Positions 1 through 7,885 of a stretch of DNA of 18,475 bases are shown piece by piece. A model generated the notes under the pieces. The model saw only the letters and a program-made list of their open reading frames with translations, was not told the origin of the DNA and ran no database searches. Made by a program: the position numbers and the translations under genes. Position 1 is the stretch's first letter. Each line of letters starts with the position of its first letter. The stretch covers positions 1 to 18,475 of the forward strand of contig ONVT01000139.1 of the NCBI GenBank assembly GCA_900321365.1, read 5' to 3'. This stretch comes from an uncultured Eubacteriales bacterium. GTDB taxonomy: Bacteria > Bacillota_A > Clostridia > Lachnospirales > Lachnospiraceae.

Positions 1-51
1 ATGCTCATGACGCAAACTGACAAAATATCAGAATAGAGCGAAGACGATGTA

Positions 52-129
52 TTACAATGTTAGCTGCAGTCGAGTGATGTTTTCTGCTTCCTCTTTTGTG
101 CAGACCTTCAAAAGATCACGGACCTTGTC
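52..129 (-). pseudogene. possible C-terminal remnant of an unidentified protein
   Basis: Read on the minus strand, this stretch gives about 25 protein-like residues (DKVRDLLKVCTKEEAENI, then TRLQLTL) ending in TAA, with an in-frame TGA immediately upstream. The composition (charged, amphipathic, helix-like) resembles the tail of a real protein, but there is no start codon or ribosome site, and it lies directly downstream of the SRAP gene on the same strand. It may be a decayed fragment or chance. I do not recognise the family. Confidence 0.15.
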
Positions 130-186
130 TCAGGGTCCAGAGTATTTTATGATTCATTGGGAGCTATCCTTTTGTGGTTTCCTGAG

Positions 187-822
187 CTACTGTACTTTCT
201 CATAATACATGTCGGTGAGAGCTGTTTTTACTATCTCCACAGGATTGCTCTGCGGATCCATCCAGTTCTCCACATTCTCCTTCCCCAGAATCACCGGCAT
301 GCGGTCATGAATGAAGGAGATTTCTTCTCCCGGTTCACGAGTCAGAACGGTGAAGACAGGCACCTTGATACCGTTTGCTTCCTCGATGGTGTATAATCCT
401 GCAAGATATGTGATGAGCGCTCCTGTCGGTTGTATCATATATTTCTGTCCGGCTTTTTTCTGTCCTTTGATGGTCATATAATGTTCCCACTCAAAGTAAT
501 AGCTGCAGGGGATGATGCAGCGTCGGCGTTGCCAGCTTTCCTTCCAGAAAGGCTTGAACCCGGCGGTTTCTACCCTGCAATTTACGAGAGGCTTTCCTCT
601 CTCCCGCGGATTCGTGAACCCCCAGATCATGGGAAAGACGGTGGGAGAGTGGTTGTTGTCCGGCGCGATCACGGGAGCGATGTCAGTCGGACATACTTCA
701 CCCTCCGTCTTCAGCGGCCGTCCCAGCTTCGCGACCATTCTGTCTTTCAGTGGAGAGTGAAAGGCACGGTCTATGTACGGTCTTAATTCTGGAGACAGTT
801 CCATGTAATATCTCGTGCACAT
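187..822 (-). CDS. SRAP-domain abasic-site processing protein (HMCES/YedK-like)
   Basis: The 211-residue product begins Met-Cys, so Cys2 becomes the N-terminal catalytic residue after Met removal. In this family Cys2 forms a thiazolidine DNA-protein crosslink with abasic sites in single-stranded DNA, protecting them during replication and the SOS response. Other family residues are visible: Asn81 and Arg83 (NCRVET), the CIIPCSYYFEW segment with Glu111, and the HDRMP motif with His172. The length is normal for a bacterial SRAP protein. The start is fixed by Cys2 and by a GGGAG ribosome site about 8 bases upstream on the minus strand (complement of 831-835). It is a cytosolic DNA-repair protein, transcribed away from the rest of the window, with no operon partner in view. 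No LexA box was identified. Family assignment is secure; regulation is not visible. Confidence 0.93.
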   Translation of the reverse strand: MCTRYYMELSPELRPYIDRAFHSPLKDRMVAKLGRPLKTEGEVCPTDIAPVIAPDNNHSPTVFPMIWGFTNPRERGKPLVNCRVETAGFKPFWKESWQRRRCIIPCSYYFEWEHYMTIKGQKKAGQKYMIQPTGALITYLAGLYTIEEANGIKVPVFTVLTREPGEEISFIHDRMPVILGKENVENWMDPQSNPVEIVKTALTDMYYEKVQ

Positions 823-1259
823 GTCCGGACCTCCCTTCGCGCCTCTAATATACCATATTTGCCGGGTGGTTTCTTCACTGTGCCTGTCTTCGCGGAAAGT
901 AAATCTGGGATCCTCCCGGGAACCGGTCCCTTATGAAGGAGATTAATGATTCCAGAACGGTTGGTCTGAAAGAAGGAACAGAAAACATCGCTTCTGATAA
1001 AACCATAGCAGGCTTGAGCAGCATTTTGCATCCATAACAGATACATCTATTCCAGAGTCTGATATGGGCGAGGTTATCACAGAATTAAAGATGGCGGCAA
1101 TGTGTGCTATACTTCTTTCGTACGAATCGATATTTGATGAGGGGAGCATATAATCAATCATGGAAAGAGAAATTCTATGAACTAACGCGTGGGTGGCAGA
1201 CTTGAATTATAAAAAAGCATAGTATCGAATACTGAGTACCCGATAAGGAGGGAACTGCA
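823..1259. other. 437-base intergenic stretch without a convincing gene
   Basis: This region separates the divergent SRAP and Nnr genes and is visibly AT-richer than the coding DNA around it, especially after 930. It should hold both promoters. A perfect TATAAT is at 1149-1154, but I see no good -35 box at the right distance. A strong ribosome site, AAGGAGGG, lies at 1244-1251 just before the Nnr start. Two short forward open frames (933-1037 and 1064-1153) look like protein fragments in different frames and are listed as a possible decayed gene. I see no tRNA, terminator with a T-run, or repeat here. Confidence 0.6.
933..1153 (+). pseudogene. possible decayed or frameshifted small gene
   Basis: An ATG at 933 opens a 34-residue frame (MKEINDSRTVGLKEGTENIA, then SDKTIAGLSSILHP) that stops at 1037. 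A different frame then carries the protein-like text ITDTSIPESDMGEVITELKM followed by AAMCAILLSYESIFDEGSI, with an ATG at 1064 and a stop at 1153. A single indel near 1030-1040 would join them into one reading frame of about 70 residues. There is no clear ribosome site before 933. The family is not recognised. It could be a degraded gene, or two coincidental frames. Confidence 0.2.
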
Positions 1260-2783
1260 ATGAAATACCTCTTAAACGCAGCGCAGATGAAAGCCTGTGA
1301 TCAGGCGACAATTGATACCTTCCGGATGCCTTCCCTGGTTCTTATGGAGCGGGCGGCTCTTGCGGTCAGGGACGTAGTTCTGGAGAGGTACCCTCAGGCT
1401 CAGAAGATTCTGGTGATCTGTGGAAGTGGAAACAACGGGGGCGACGGTTATGCCGCGGCCAGGCTCCTGAACCTTGCCGGGAGAAGGGCGGATGTCCTCT
1501 TTGTCGGCAGTCATGACCGCAGGACGGAACAGACCGCTCTGCAGGCGCAGATCTTTGAACGATACGGCGGGAGGGAGCTTCCCGATGACACTTCCCTGAA
1601 GGGGTATGACCTGATTCTGGACGCGCTGTTCGGGATCGGACTGAAGAGGGAAGTGATCGGCCGCTACGCGGATGTAATCGGGGCAGTGAACCGTGTGGAT
1701 ACGCCCGTTCTTGCCATTGACATACCTTCCGGCATCAGCGCGGACAGCGGGAGGATCATGGGGTGTGCCGTCCGCGCGGACCTGACCGTGACAATGCAGT
1801 ACGCAAAGCTTGGACAGATGCTGTTTCCGGGCGCCTGGTACTGCGGGGAAGTTCTGGTGAGTGATGTCGGGATTACAGATGAACGCGTGGAATGGGAAGA
1901 CGAGCCGGTGTACGCGCTCGAAAAGGAAGACCTGGCCGATCTGCTTCCGGGGCGGCGCCCGGACGCGAACAAGGGAACCTATGGAAAACTGCTGCTGATC
2001 GCGGGCGCTCGGAATATGGCGGGAGCGGCAGTTCTTGCAGGAGGAGCGGCCCTTCGGGGCGGATGCGGACTGGTGAAGATCCTTTCTGATGAGGCAAACC
2101 GTGAGATTCTGCAGACAGCCCTTCCTGAAGCCCTTTTTTCTCCGTGGCAGGAGGATGGGGAGGATGCAGGAAGCATGGACCTGTCTGAGCACCTGAAATG
2201 GGCGGATGCCGTTGCGATCGGTCCTGGACTTGGGCAGAGTGACCTGAGCAGGAGAGTCCTCATGACTGTGCTTTGTGAATGGAAGGGGCCGGCAGTCTTA
2301 GACGCGGATGCGCTGAACCTTCTTGCCATGATGAATCCGGAAGAGCGCAAAGCCCTCTCTCCCCTGACGGTGATCACGCCTCACCCGGGAGAGATGAGCC
2401 GTCTCTCCGTATTCTTCAAAGAAGGATCACAGAGTGTGGATGAGATAGCTTCTGACCCGGTCAGGGCGGCAAAGGCCGGTTGTGAGGCATTTGGATGTAT
2501 CACTGTCATGAAGGGGGCAAGAACCGTAATAGCCGATTCACAGCAGGTCTGGCTGAACCTGTATGGAAACGACGGGATGGCGGCAGGCGGATCCGGCGAT
2601 GTGCTGACCGGAATCATTGGCAGTCTCCTGGCGCAGGGAGCCGAACCGGCAGACGCGGCGAAGGCCGGTGTCCTCCTTCACGCGCTGGCCGGCGACGCTG
2701 CCGCAGCAGGATCCGGAAAACGCAGCATGAAGGCCGGCGATCTGGTTACATTCCTTCCGAATGTGCTCAGAACCTGTAATTGA
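1260..2783 (+). CDS. nnr: bifunctional NAD(P)H-hydrate epimerase / ADP-dependent NAD(P)H-hydrate dehydratase
   Basis: This 507-residue fused repair enzyme restores damaged NADH and NADPH. The N-terminal YjeF-like half (about 1-215) epimerises R- and S-NAD(P)H hydrates; the C-terminal ribokinase-like half (about 225-505) dehydrates the S form using ADP. Visible marks are the N-terminal nucleotide loop GSGNNGGDGY (55-64), the DALFGIGL segment (about 121-128), the start of the second domain at NKGTYGKLLLIAGARNMAGA, and the late GGSGDVLTGIIGSL motif near 442-455, which carries the conserved catalytic Asp. The length is normal for the fused form. The start has a near-perfect AAGGAGGG ribosome site about 8 bases upstream. 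The next gene begins 133 bases later behind its own likely promoter, so this may be a single-gene transcript. In many bacteria this gene neighbours acpS or alr; neither is present here. Confidence 0.95.
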   Translation: MKYLLNAAQMKACDQATIDTFRMPSLVLMERAALAVRDVVLERYPQAQKILVICGSGNNGGDGYAAARLLNLAGRRADVLFVGSHDRRTEQTALQAQIFERYGGRELPDDTSLKGYDLILDALFGIGLKREVIGRYADVIGAVNRVDTPVLAIDIPSGISADSGRIMGCAVRADLTVTMQYAKLGQMLFPGAWYCGEVLVSDVGITDERVEWEDEPVYALEKEDLADLLPGRRPDANKGTYGKLLLIAGARNMAGAAVLAGGAALRGGCGLVKILSDEANREILQTALPEALFSPWQEDGEDAGSMDLSEHLKWADAVAIGPGLGQSDLSRRVLMTVLCEWKGPAVLDADALNLLAMMNPEERKALSPLTVITPHPGEMSRLSVFFKEGSQSVDEIASDPVRAAKAGCEAFGCITVMKGARTVIADSQQVWLNLYGNDGMAAGGSGDVLTGIIGSLLAQGAEPADAAKAGVLLHALAGDAAAAGSGKRSMKAGDLVTFLPNVLRTCN

Positions 2784-2847
2784 GCACAGCCCCGCCACCC
2801 CCGCGGCTGCGCGATCTGCGGGATGTACCAATTTGCGTGCATCCTGT

Positions 2848-2875
2848 TTTCCGATACCGCAAAGTGTTCTATAAT
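2848..2875 (+). promoter_or_regulatory. likely sigma-A-type promoter for the amylosucrase-like gene
   Basis: A perfect -10 box TATAAT is at 2870-2875. A weak T-rich -35 candidate (TTTCCG, 2848-2853) lies 16 bases upstream. The box sits about 41 bases before the start codon at 2917 in a 133-base gap, where a promoter is expected. The -35 is poor, so either additional activator dependence or a chance -10 is possible. Confidence 0.45.
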
Positions 2876-2916
2876 GGAAACAGCATATAACCGAATTCAC
2901 ACAGCGAGGTGGAAAG

Positions 2917-4785
2917 ATGGTAGTTAGAGAGAACTGGGACGAGGTGTTCACAAAGAGACTTTCCAGGTGCTATGACGAGATGAAGTGGCTCTATGGGGAA
3001 CTATATCACGGGGATGAGGACGCATTTGACTATTTCCTCACAATGCTGTATGAAAACTATTCCGCGAGAAAGCCTCAGCTGCGCAGCCTGGATGAATCCA
3101 GGGAGGCGCTTCCGGAGTGGTACAGGGACGGCAGCCTGGTCGGCATGCTCATGTACACACAGTGCTTTGCGAAGAACCTGAAAGGCGTGGAGGAGCATCT
3201 GGATTATATCCGTGAGTGCGGCGTGAATTATCTGCACCTGATGCCTCTGCTCCAGAGCCCGGAGGGACGAAGTGACGGAGGCTACGCTGTCTCGGATTTC
3301 CGGAAAGTAGACCCTGCACTTGGAACGATGGAGGACCTGGAGGATCTTGCGGATGCGTGTCATGGAAGGGGCATGAGCCTGTGCCTTGATTTTGTGATGA
3401 ACCATACCAGCGAGGATCACGAATGGGCGAAGAAGGCACGCAGCGGCGATAAGGAATATCAGGACCGGTATTTCTTCTTTGACAACTGGAATATCCCGAA
3501 TGAGTTCGAGAAGACGGTGCCGCAGGTGTTTCCCACCACCGCTCCGGGTAATTTTTCCTGGTGCGAGGAAGCGCAGAAGGTCGTGATGACCACATTTTAT
3601 CCGTATCAGTGGGATCTGAATTACTGGAATCCGATGGTCTTCAATGACATGACGGACAACATGCTGTATCTGTGCAACCGCGGCGTGGATGTCATCCGCC
3701 TTGACGCGGTTCCCTATATCTGGAAGCAGCTCGGGACGAACTGCCGCAACCTTCTCAGGGTCCATACCCTGGTGAGGATCATGCGGATGGCGGCAGAGGT
3801 GGTGTGTCCCGGCACGCTTCTTCTGGGTGAGGTTGTGATGGAGCCTTCGAAGGTCGTTCCGTATTTCGGCTCCGTGGAAAAACCGGAGTGCCATATTCTC
3901 TATAATGTCACCACAATGGCGACGACCTGGCATACTGTCGCCACGAAGGATGTCCGCCTGCTCAGGCACCAGCTCGGAACTGTCTTCGCACTTCCGAAAG
4001 AGTATACCTTTCTGAATTATCTGCGCTGCCACGATGACATCGGCTGGGGACTGGATTATCCCTTCCTCCGGCAGTTCGGCATCGAGGAGGTTGCGCATAA
4101 AAAGTTCCTGAATGATTATTTCAGGGGCCTTGGGTATGAGTCAGACGCCAGAGGCGAGCTTTATAATGACGACCCCAGGCTCGGCGACGCCAGGCTGTGC
4201 GGAACGACTGCAAGCCTGTGCGGAATCGAGGCCGCGCTGTATGAGAAGGATGAGGAGAAGCTGGAGAAAGCGCTGAGGCTGGATATCATGCTGCACGCGT
4301 TCCTGTTTACGCAGAGCGGGATCCCGGTTCTGTACTCCGGGGATGAGATCGCCCAGGAGAATGACTACACCTACCATGACGATCCTCTGAAGGCGGAGGA
4401 CTCCCGTTATCTGCACCGCGGAAGCCTGGACTGGAAGCTGACGAAGAAAAGAAAGAACAAAAAGACGGTTCAGGGCAGGATGTTCCAGGCAGTGAAGACA
4501 TTCGAAAAGCTCCGACTGGCTCATCCGGTGTTCCGGGATGAGGCAGATGTGTGGCTTGTCGAGACCTGGAACGACCATGTGCTTGGCATCGGCCGCTACT
4601 ACGAGGGTGAGAAGCTGATCGCCCTGTTCAATTTCGGAGACGGGGATGAGGTTGCCTGGGTAAATGAGCCGGAGGACTATATCGACCTGATCACGGGCAA
4701 GGAGAGACCGGCAAAGGGCGTGGAGATTCCCGCGAACGGATTTGCCTGGCTCCTGACCTGTTTCGGGAAGAAGAAGGGAAGATGA
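2917..4785 (+). CDS. GH13 amylosucrase-like glucosyltransferase
   Basis: The 622-residue protein is collinear with GH13 subfamily 4 amylosucrases (usually about 630-640 residues), which transfer glucose from sucrose to an alpha-1,4-glucan and release fructose. The helical N-terminal domain (about 1-75) typical of amylosucrases is followed by the TIM barrel and a C-terminal beta domain. Catalytic candidates are Asp263 (GVDVIRLDAVPYIW, nucleophile), Glu305 (LLLGEVVME, acid/base) and Asp373 (LRCHDDIGW, transition-state stabiliser). The spacing closely matches the family. DFVMNHTSEDHEW and EDSRYLHRGSLDW correspond to further conserved sugar-site regions. There is no signal peptide, so it acts in the cytosol. 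The start follows a GAGGTGG ribosome site. A hydrolase specificity (sucrose hydrolase) cannot be excluded from sequence alone. The dGTPase-like gene starts 6 bases downstream and is probably cotranscribed, without an obvious functional link. Confidence 0.85.
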   Translation: MVVRENWDEVFTKRLSRCYDEMKWLYGELYHGDEDAFDYFLTMLYENYSARKPQLRSLDESREALPEWYRDGSLVGMLMYTQCFAKNLKGVEEHLDYIRECGVNYLHLMPLLQSPEGRSDGGYAVSDFRKVDPALGTMEDLEDLADACHGRGMSLCLDFVMNHTSEDHEWAKKARSGDKEYQDRYFFFDNWNIPNEFEKTVPQVFPTTAPGNFSWCEEAQKVVMTTFYPYQWDLNYWNPMVFNDMTDNMLYLCNRGVDVIRLDAVPYIWKQLGTNCRNLLRVHTLVRIMRMAAEVVCPGTLLLGEVVMEPSKVVPYFGSVEKPECHILYNVTTMATTWHTVATKDVRLLRHQLGTVFALPKEYTFLNYLRCHDDIGWGLDYPFLRQFGIEEVAHKKFLNDYFRGLGYESDARGELYNDDPRLGDARLCGTTASLCGIEAALYEKDEEKLEKALRLDIMLHAFLFTQSGIPVLYSGDEIAQENDYTYHDDPLKAEDSRYLHRGSLDWKLTKKRKNKKTVQGRMFQAVKTFEKLRLAHPVFRDEADVWLVETWNDHVLGIGRYYEGEKLIALFNFGDGDEVAWVNEPEDYIDLITGKERPAKGVEIPANGFAWLLTCFGKKKGR

Positions 4786-4791
4786 CAGAAT

Positions 4792-5799
4792 ATGAACTTA
4801 CGGGAACAGGCCGAGGAGAGGGAGTATCAGTTCCTCAGTCCGTACGCGGCCCGCTCTTCGGAAAGCAGGGGCCGGGACAAGGAGGAGGCGCAGGATGAGA
4901 TCCGAACCGTCTATCAGAGGGACCGTGACCGTATCCTCCACAGCAAGTCCTTCCGCAGACTAAAACAGAAAACACAGGTATTCATTGCCCCGGTCAGCGA
5001 TCATTACAGGACAAGGCTGACGCATACGCTCGAAGTGTCACAGCTTTCGCGCACCGTCTCAAAGGCACTCAGGCTGAACGACGACCTGACCGAAGCCATC
5101 GCGCTCGGACATGACCTGGGACACACTCCTTTTGGACATGCCGGTGAGAGGGTGCTCAATGAGATCTGTCCGCTGGGCTTCCACCACTATGAACAAAGCG
5201 TGCGCGTCGTGGAGCGGCTGGAGCGGGACGGACAGGGACTGAACCTGACAAAGGAGGTCCGGGACGGAATCCTGAACCACCAGTGGGATCTGCGCCCTGC
5301 CACGCTGGAGGGGCAGATTGTGCGCTTCTGCGACAAGATCGCCTATATCAACCATGACATCGACGACGCGGAGAGGGCGGGGCTCATGACGGAGTCCGAC
5401 ATCCCGGCACAGATCCGCGAAAACCTCGGCGCATCCACAAAAGAGCGCCTCGACACGATGATGAATGATATCATCTACAGCAGCCTTGACCGCGCAGAGA
5501 TCCGGATGTCGCCGAAGACAGAATCTTACATGATGGCCCTGCGCGAGTTCATGTTTGAGAGTCTGTACACAAACAGCGAGGCGAAGACGGAGGAGAAGAG
5601 GGTTCCCTATCTTCTGACCAGCCTGTACCGGTATTATGAGGGGCATATCGATGAGATGCCTGCTGAATACACCCGCCTGATCCGGGAGGGGGAAACGGAA
5701 GACCGGACGGTCTGCGATTTCATCTCCGGGATGACGGATCCTTACGCCCTAGAGCGGTTTACGGAGCTCTTCATTCCCCGCCGCTGGCCGGGGGAGTAA
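4792..5799 (+). CDS. dgt: deoxyguanosinetriphosphate triphosphohydrolase-like protein (HD domain)
   Basis: This 335-residue HD-domain phosphohydrolase belongs to the dGTPase family, which cleaves dNTPs to the deoxynucleoside and triphosphate and so tunes dNTP pools. The metal ligands are readable: His78 in RTRLTHTLEVSQL, His107-Asp108 in IALGHDLGHTPFGHAGE, and Asp181 in VRFCDKIAYINHDIDD. The N-terminal YAARSSESRGR segment and SFRRLKQKTQVF are typical of the shorter Bacillota type (about 330-345 residues, compared with about 500 in E. coli Dgt). The gene lies 6 bases after the amylosucrase-like gene, with a GAAGGGA-like ribosome site inside that gene's 3' end. It precedes dnaG by 134 bases, the common clostridial order dgt-dnaG, which fits a role in replication. 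Substrate preference among dNTPs cannot be read from sequence. Confidence 0.93.
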   Translation: MNLREQAEEREYQFLSPYAARSSESRGRDKEEAQDEIRTVYQRDRDRILHSKSFRRLKQKTQVFIAPVSDHYRTRLTHTLEVSQLSRTVSKALRLNDDLTEAIALGHDLGHTPFGHAGERVLNEICPLGFHHYEQSVRVVERLERDGQGLNLTKEVRDGILNHQWDLRPATLEGQIVRFCDKIAYINHDIDDAERAGLMTESDIPAQIRENLGASTKERLDTMMNDIIYSSLDRAEIRMSPKTESYMMALREFMFESLYTNSEAKTEEKRVPYLLTSLYRYYEGHIDEMPAEYTRLIREGETEDRTVCDFISGMTDPYALERFTELFIPRRWPGE

Positions 5800-5837
5800 G
5801 GAACCGCAGGCAGAAAACTCAACCTGTGTGGGCTGCT

Positions 5838-5892
5838 CATGTCTGACACCAATTCTATTGAGATGAATCACATAGAATTGGTGTCAGACATG
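5838..5892. repeat. perfect 21-bp inverted repeat with 13-base loop (REP/MITE-like palindrome)
   Basis: The arms at 5838-5858 and 5872-5892 are exact reverse complements (the left arm starts CATGTCTGACACCAATTC), separated by the loop TGAGATGAATCAC. The transcript would form a very stable hairpin. No T-run follows, so it is not a standard intrinsic terminator, although it could still affect termination or mRNA stability between dgt and dnaG. The core GGTGTCAGACA resembles palindromes that occur as dispersed repeats or beside IS200/REP-associated transposases in other genomes; that link is from memory and not tested. No second copy was noticed in this window. Confidence 0.85.
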
Positions 5893-5933
5893 GCAAACGT
5901 ACAGGTAAAAACTGACAGCCATCGGGGACATAT

Positions 5934-7838
5934 ATGTATTATTCAGACGACATTATGGATCAGGTTCTTTCGGCAAATGACATTGTGGATGTCATCGGCC
6001 AGACCGTGCGCCTGAAGCGCGCCGGAAACTCCTATGTCGGGCTGTGTCCGTTCCACAATGAGAAAACCCCGTCCTTCTCCGTCTCCAGGCAGAAGCAGGT
6101 GTACTACTGCTTTGGATGCCACAGGGGCGGAAACGTCATTTCATTTGTGGAAGAGTACAACAACATGGGGTTCTGGGAGGCGATGGAGTATCTGGCACAG
6201 CGCGCGGGGATACGGCTTCCCGAGAAGGAGATCTCCTCCGCGGAGCGAAGGAGCATGAGTGAACGGACCGAGCTGCTGGATGTGAACCGCCTGGCAGGGA
6301 CCTATTATTACTGCAGCCTGCGTTCTCCCGCAGGAAAGAGCGGGATGGACTACCTGGTGAAAAGAGGGCTGTCGGAGGAGACCATGAAAGCGTTTGCCCT
6401 CGGATTTGCCCCGAAAACGCCGTCGGACGGCCTCTACCGCTACATGAAGTCGAAGGGGATCAGTGATGACCTCCTGCGGCGCAGCGGACTGATGAACGTC
6501 GACGAGAGACGTGGCACCATGTATGACAAGTTCTGGAACCGGGTCATTTTTCCGATTCTGGATCCGTCAAACAGGATCATCGGATTCGGCGGAAGGGTCA
6601 TGGGGGACGCGAAGCCGAAGTATCTGAACTCCCCTGAGACGAAGATCTTCGACAAGAGCCGCAGCCTCTACGCGCTCAACCTGGCCAGGAGGAGCCGGGA
6701 GGATTACCTGGTACTGTGTGAGGGGTATATGGATGTGATCTCCATGCACCAGGCAGGCTTTACGAATGCGGTGGCGTCACTTGGAACCTCGCTCACGCCG
6801 GGACACTGTTCCCTGCTCTCCCGTTATACAAAGAAGGTCGTGCTGAGTTATGATTCAGACAACGCTGGTGTTGCCGCTGCCATGCGGGCGATCCCGATGC
6901 TGCGGCGGGCCGGGATCACGCCGAAGGTCCTGCGGCTTGACCCGTACAAGGATCCGGATGAACTGATTCTCGCTCTCGGACATGACGCGATGCAGGAGAG
7001 GCTTGAGAAGGCGCAGAACGCGCTGATGTTCGAGATTGAGATCACGAAGAGGGAATATGATCTGTCCGATCCGGACTCCAGGACACGCTTCTTTGAGAAC
7101 GTGGCGGCACGGATTGCCTCTCTTGAGACGCAGATGGAACGGCAGAGCTACATTGATGCGGTCTGCAGGGAGTATCTGGTGGAGAAAAGCCAGCTTCAGG
7201 AGCTTGTGACCAGAAAGCTGGTCGCGGGACCATCCGTCCCTGCGGGAGGGGGATCCTTCTTCCAGAGCTTTCAGGATACACAGGCGCCAGGGCAGGAGGA
7301 ATATGATCCATATGATTCCGGATACGATCCCGCGAAGCTCTATGGATATGATGAAGGTGGGTATTATGAGGACGAGTCGACCGGAGAGATGTATCAGGTT
7401 CCTCCGTCCGCGTCCAGAAAGATCCGCTCGTCGACGGTCAGGGAGCAGGGGGAAGACATCTCAAGAAGACTCCTGCTCAGTTACATCAGCCGCTATCCGG
7501 GAATCTTCGATACGGTGAAGCAGTATGTGAAGATAGAGGATTTCGGTGGGGGACTGACCGCTCAGGCGGCCGGCGTGATCTACGATCAGATGGAAAAGAA
7601 AGGGAGGGTTGACGAGGCCTCTGTGCTGGGTTTCTTTCCCGACGCGCAGGATCAGTCACAGATTGCCGGGATTTTCCATACGCTCGACCAGGCATCCTCA
7701 GACAGGGACCGGGAAAAGGCGGTCAGGGAGACGCTGATAAAGGTGTTTTCCGCGTCCGGCACCGGCACCGGCCTGGATGAGGTGATCCGGAGGAAGCGGC
7801 AGGAGAAGGAGCTTCGCAGCATTCGGATCCCCTTGTGA
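5934..7838 (+). CDS. dnaG: DNA primase
   Basis: The 634-residue replicative primase makes RNA primers at the fork with the DnaB helicase. In order it shows a CHC2 zinc-binding domain (Cys38, His41, Cys59, Cys62 in CPFHNEKTPSFSV and YYCFGC), the catalytic core, and a TOPRIM fold with Glu263 (LCEGYMDV) and Asp307/Asp309 (YDSDNAG) as metal ligands. The C-terminal helicase-interaction region follows about 495-634. Between core and C-terminal domain, at about 435-490, is an unusual Tyr/Asp/Glu/Gly-rich linker (for example GYDEGGYYEDESTGEMY). The start is supported by the family-typical MYYSDDIMDQ opening and a GGGGA ribosome site. Upstream are dgt and a palindrome. Downstream, rpoD is missing from its customary place and trmK follows after 67 bases. 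Confidence 0.97.
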   Translation: MYYSDDIMDQVLSANDIVDVIGQTVRLKRAGNSYVGLCPFHNEKTPSFSVSRQKQVYYCFGCHRGGNVISFVEEYNNMGFWEAMEYLAQRAGIRLPEKEISSAERRSMSERTELLDVNRLAGTYYYCSLRSPAGKSGMDYLVKRGLSEETMKAFALGFAPKTPSDGLYRYMKSKGISDDLLRRSGLMNVDERRGTMYDKFWNRVIFPILDPSNRIIGFGGRVMGDAKPKYLNSPETKIFDKSRSLYALNLARRSREDYLVLCEGYMDVISMHQAGFTNAVASLGTSLTPGHCSLLSRYTKKVVLSYDSDNAGVAAAMRAIPMLRRAGITPKVLRLDPYKDPDELILALGHDAMQERLEKAQNALMFEIEITKREYDLSDPDSRTRFFENVAARIASLETQMERQSYIDAVCREYLVEKSQLQELVTRKLVAGPSVPAGGGSFFQSFQDTQAPGQEEYDPYDSGYDPAKLYGYDEGGYYEDESTGEMYQVPPSASRKIRSSTVREQGEDISRRLLLSYISRYPGIFDTVKQYVKIEDFGGGLTAQAAGVIYDQMEKKGRVDEASVLGFFPDAQDQSQIAGIFHTLDQASSDRDREKAVRETLIKVFSASGTGTGLDEVIRRKRQEKELRSIRIPL

Positions 7839-7857
7839 TCCTCCAGAAAGAAGGTCC

Positions 7858-7885
7858 CAGGTTTCTTATGGCACGTAAGAACCTG
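7858..7885 (+). other. hairpin in the dnaG-trmK gap
   Basis: The left arm CAGGTTTCTTA (7858-7868) pairs with the right arm TAAGAACCTG (7876-7885) with a single bulged T and a 7-base loop, TGGCACG. It lacks a T-run, so a strong intrinsic terminator is unlikely. It could be an RNA processing or stability element separating dnaG from trmK, comparable in position to RNA processing sites known in the E. coli dnaG-rpoD message. That role is inference. Confidence 0.45.

Noticed and set aside
430..786. 118-codon forward open frame over the SRAP gene
   Set aside because: Opposite strand of the SRAP gene, which has complete catalytic motifs and a ribosome site.
1149..1154. Perfect TATAAT upstream of the Nnr gene as its promoter
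   Set aside because: No plausible -35 box at 16-18 bases, and it lies in a generally AT-rich stretch where such hexamers occur by chance.
1272..2192. 306-codon open frame on the minus strand
   Set aside because: Antisense to the Nnr gene, no ribosome site or family motif.
2798..2822. GC-rich CCCGC...GCGGG stem after the Nnr gene as an intrinsic terminator
   Set aside because: Only a 5-bp stem with a long GC-rich loop and no following T-run; too weak to call.
3001..4098. 365-codon open frame on the minus strand
   Set aside because: Lies entirely antisense to the well-supported amylosucrase-like gene; composition is that of a GC-rich shadow frame with no recognisable motif.
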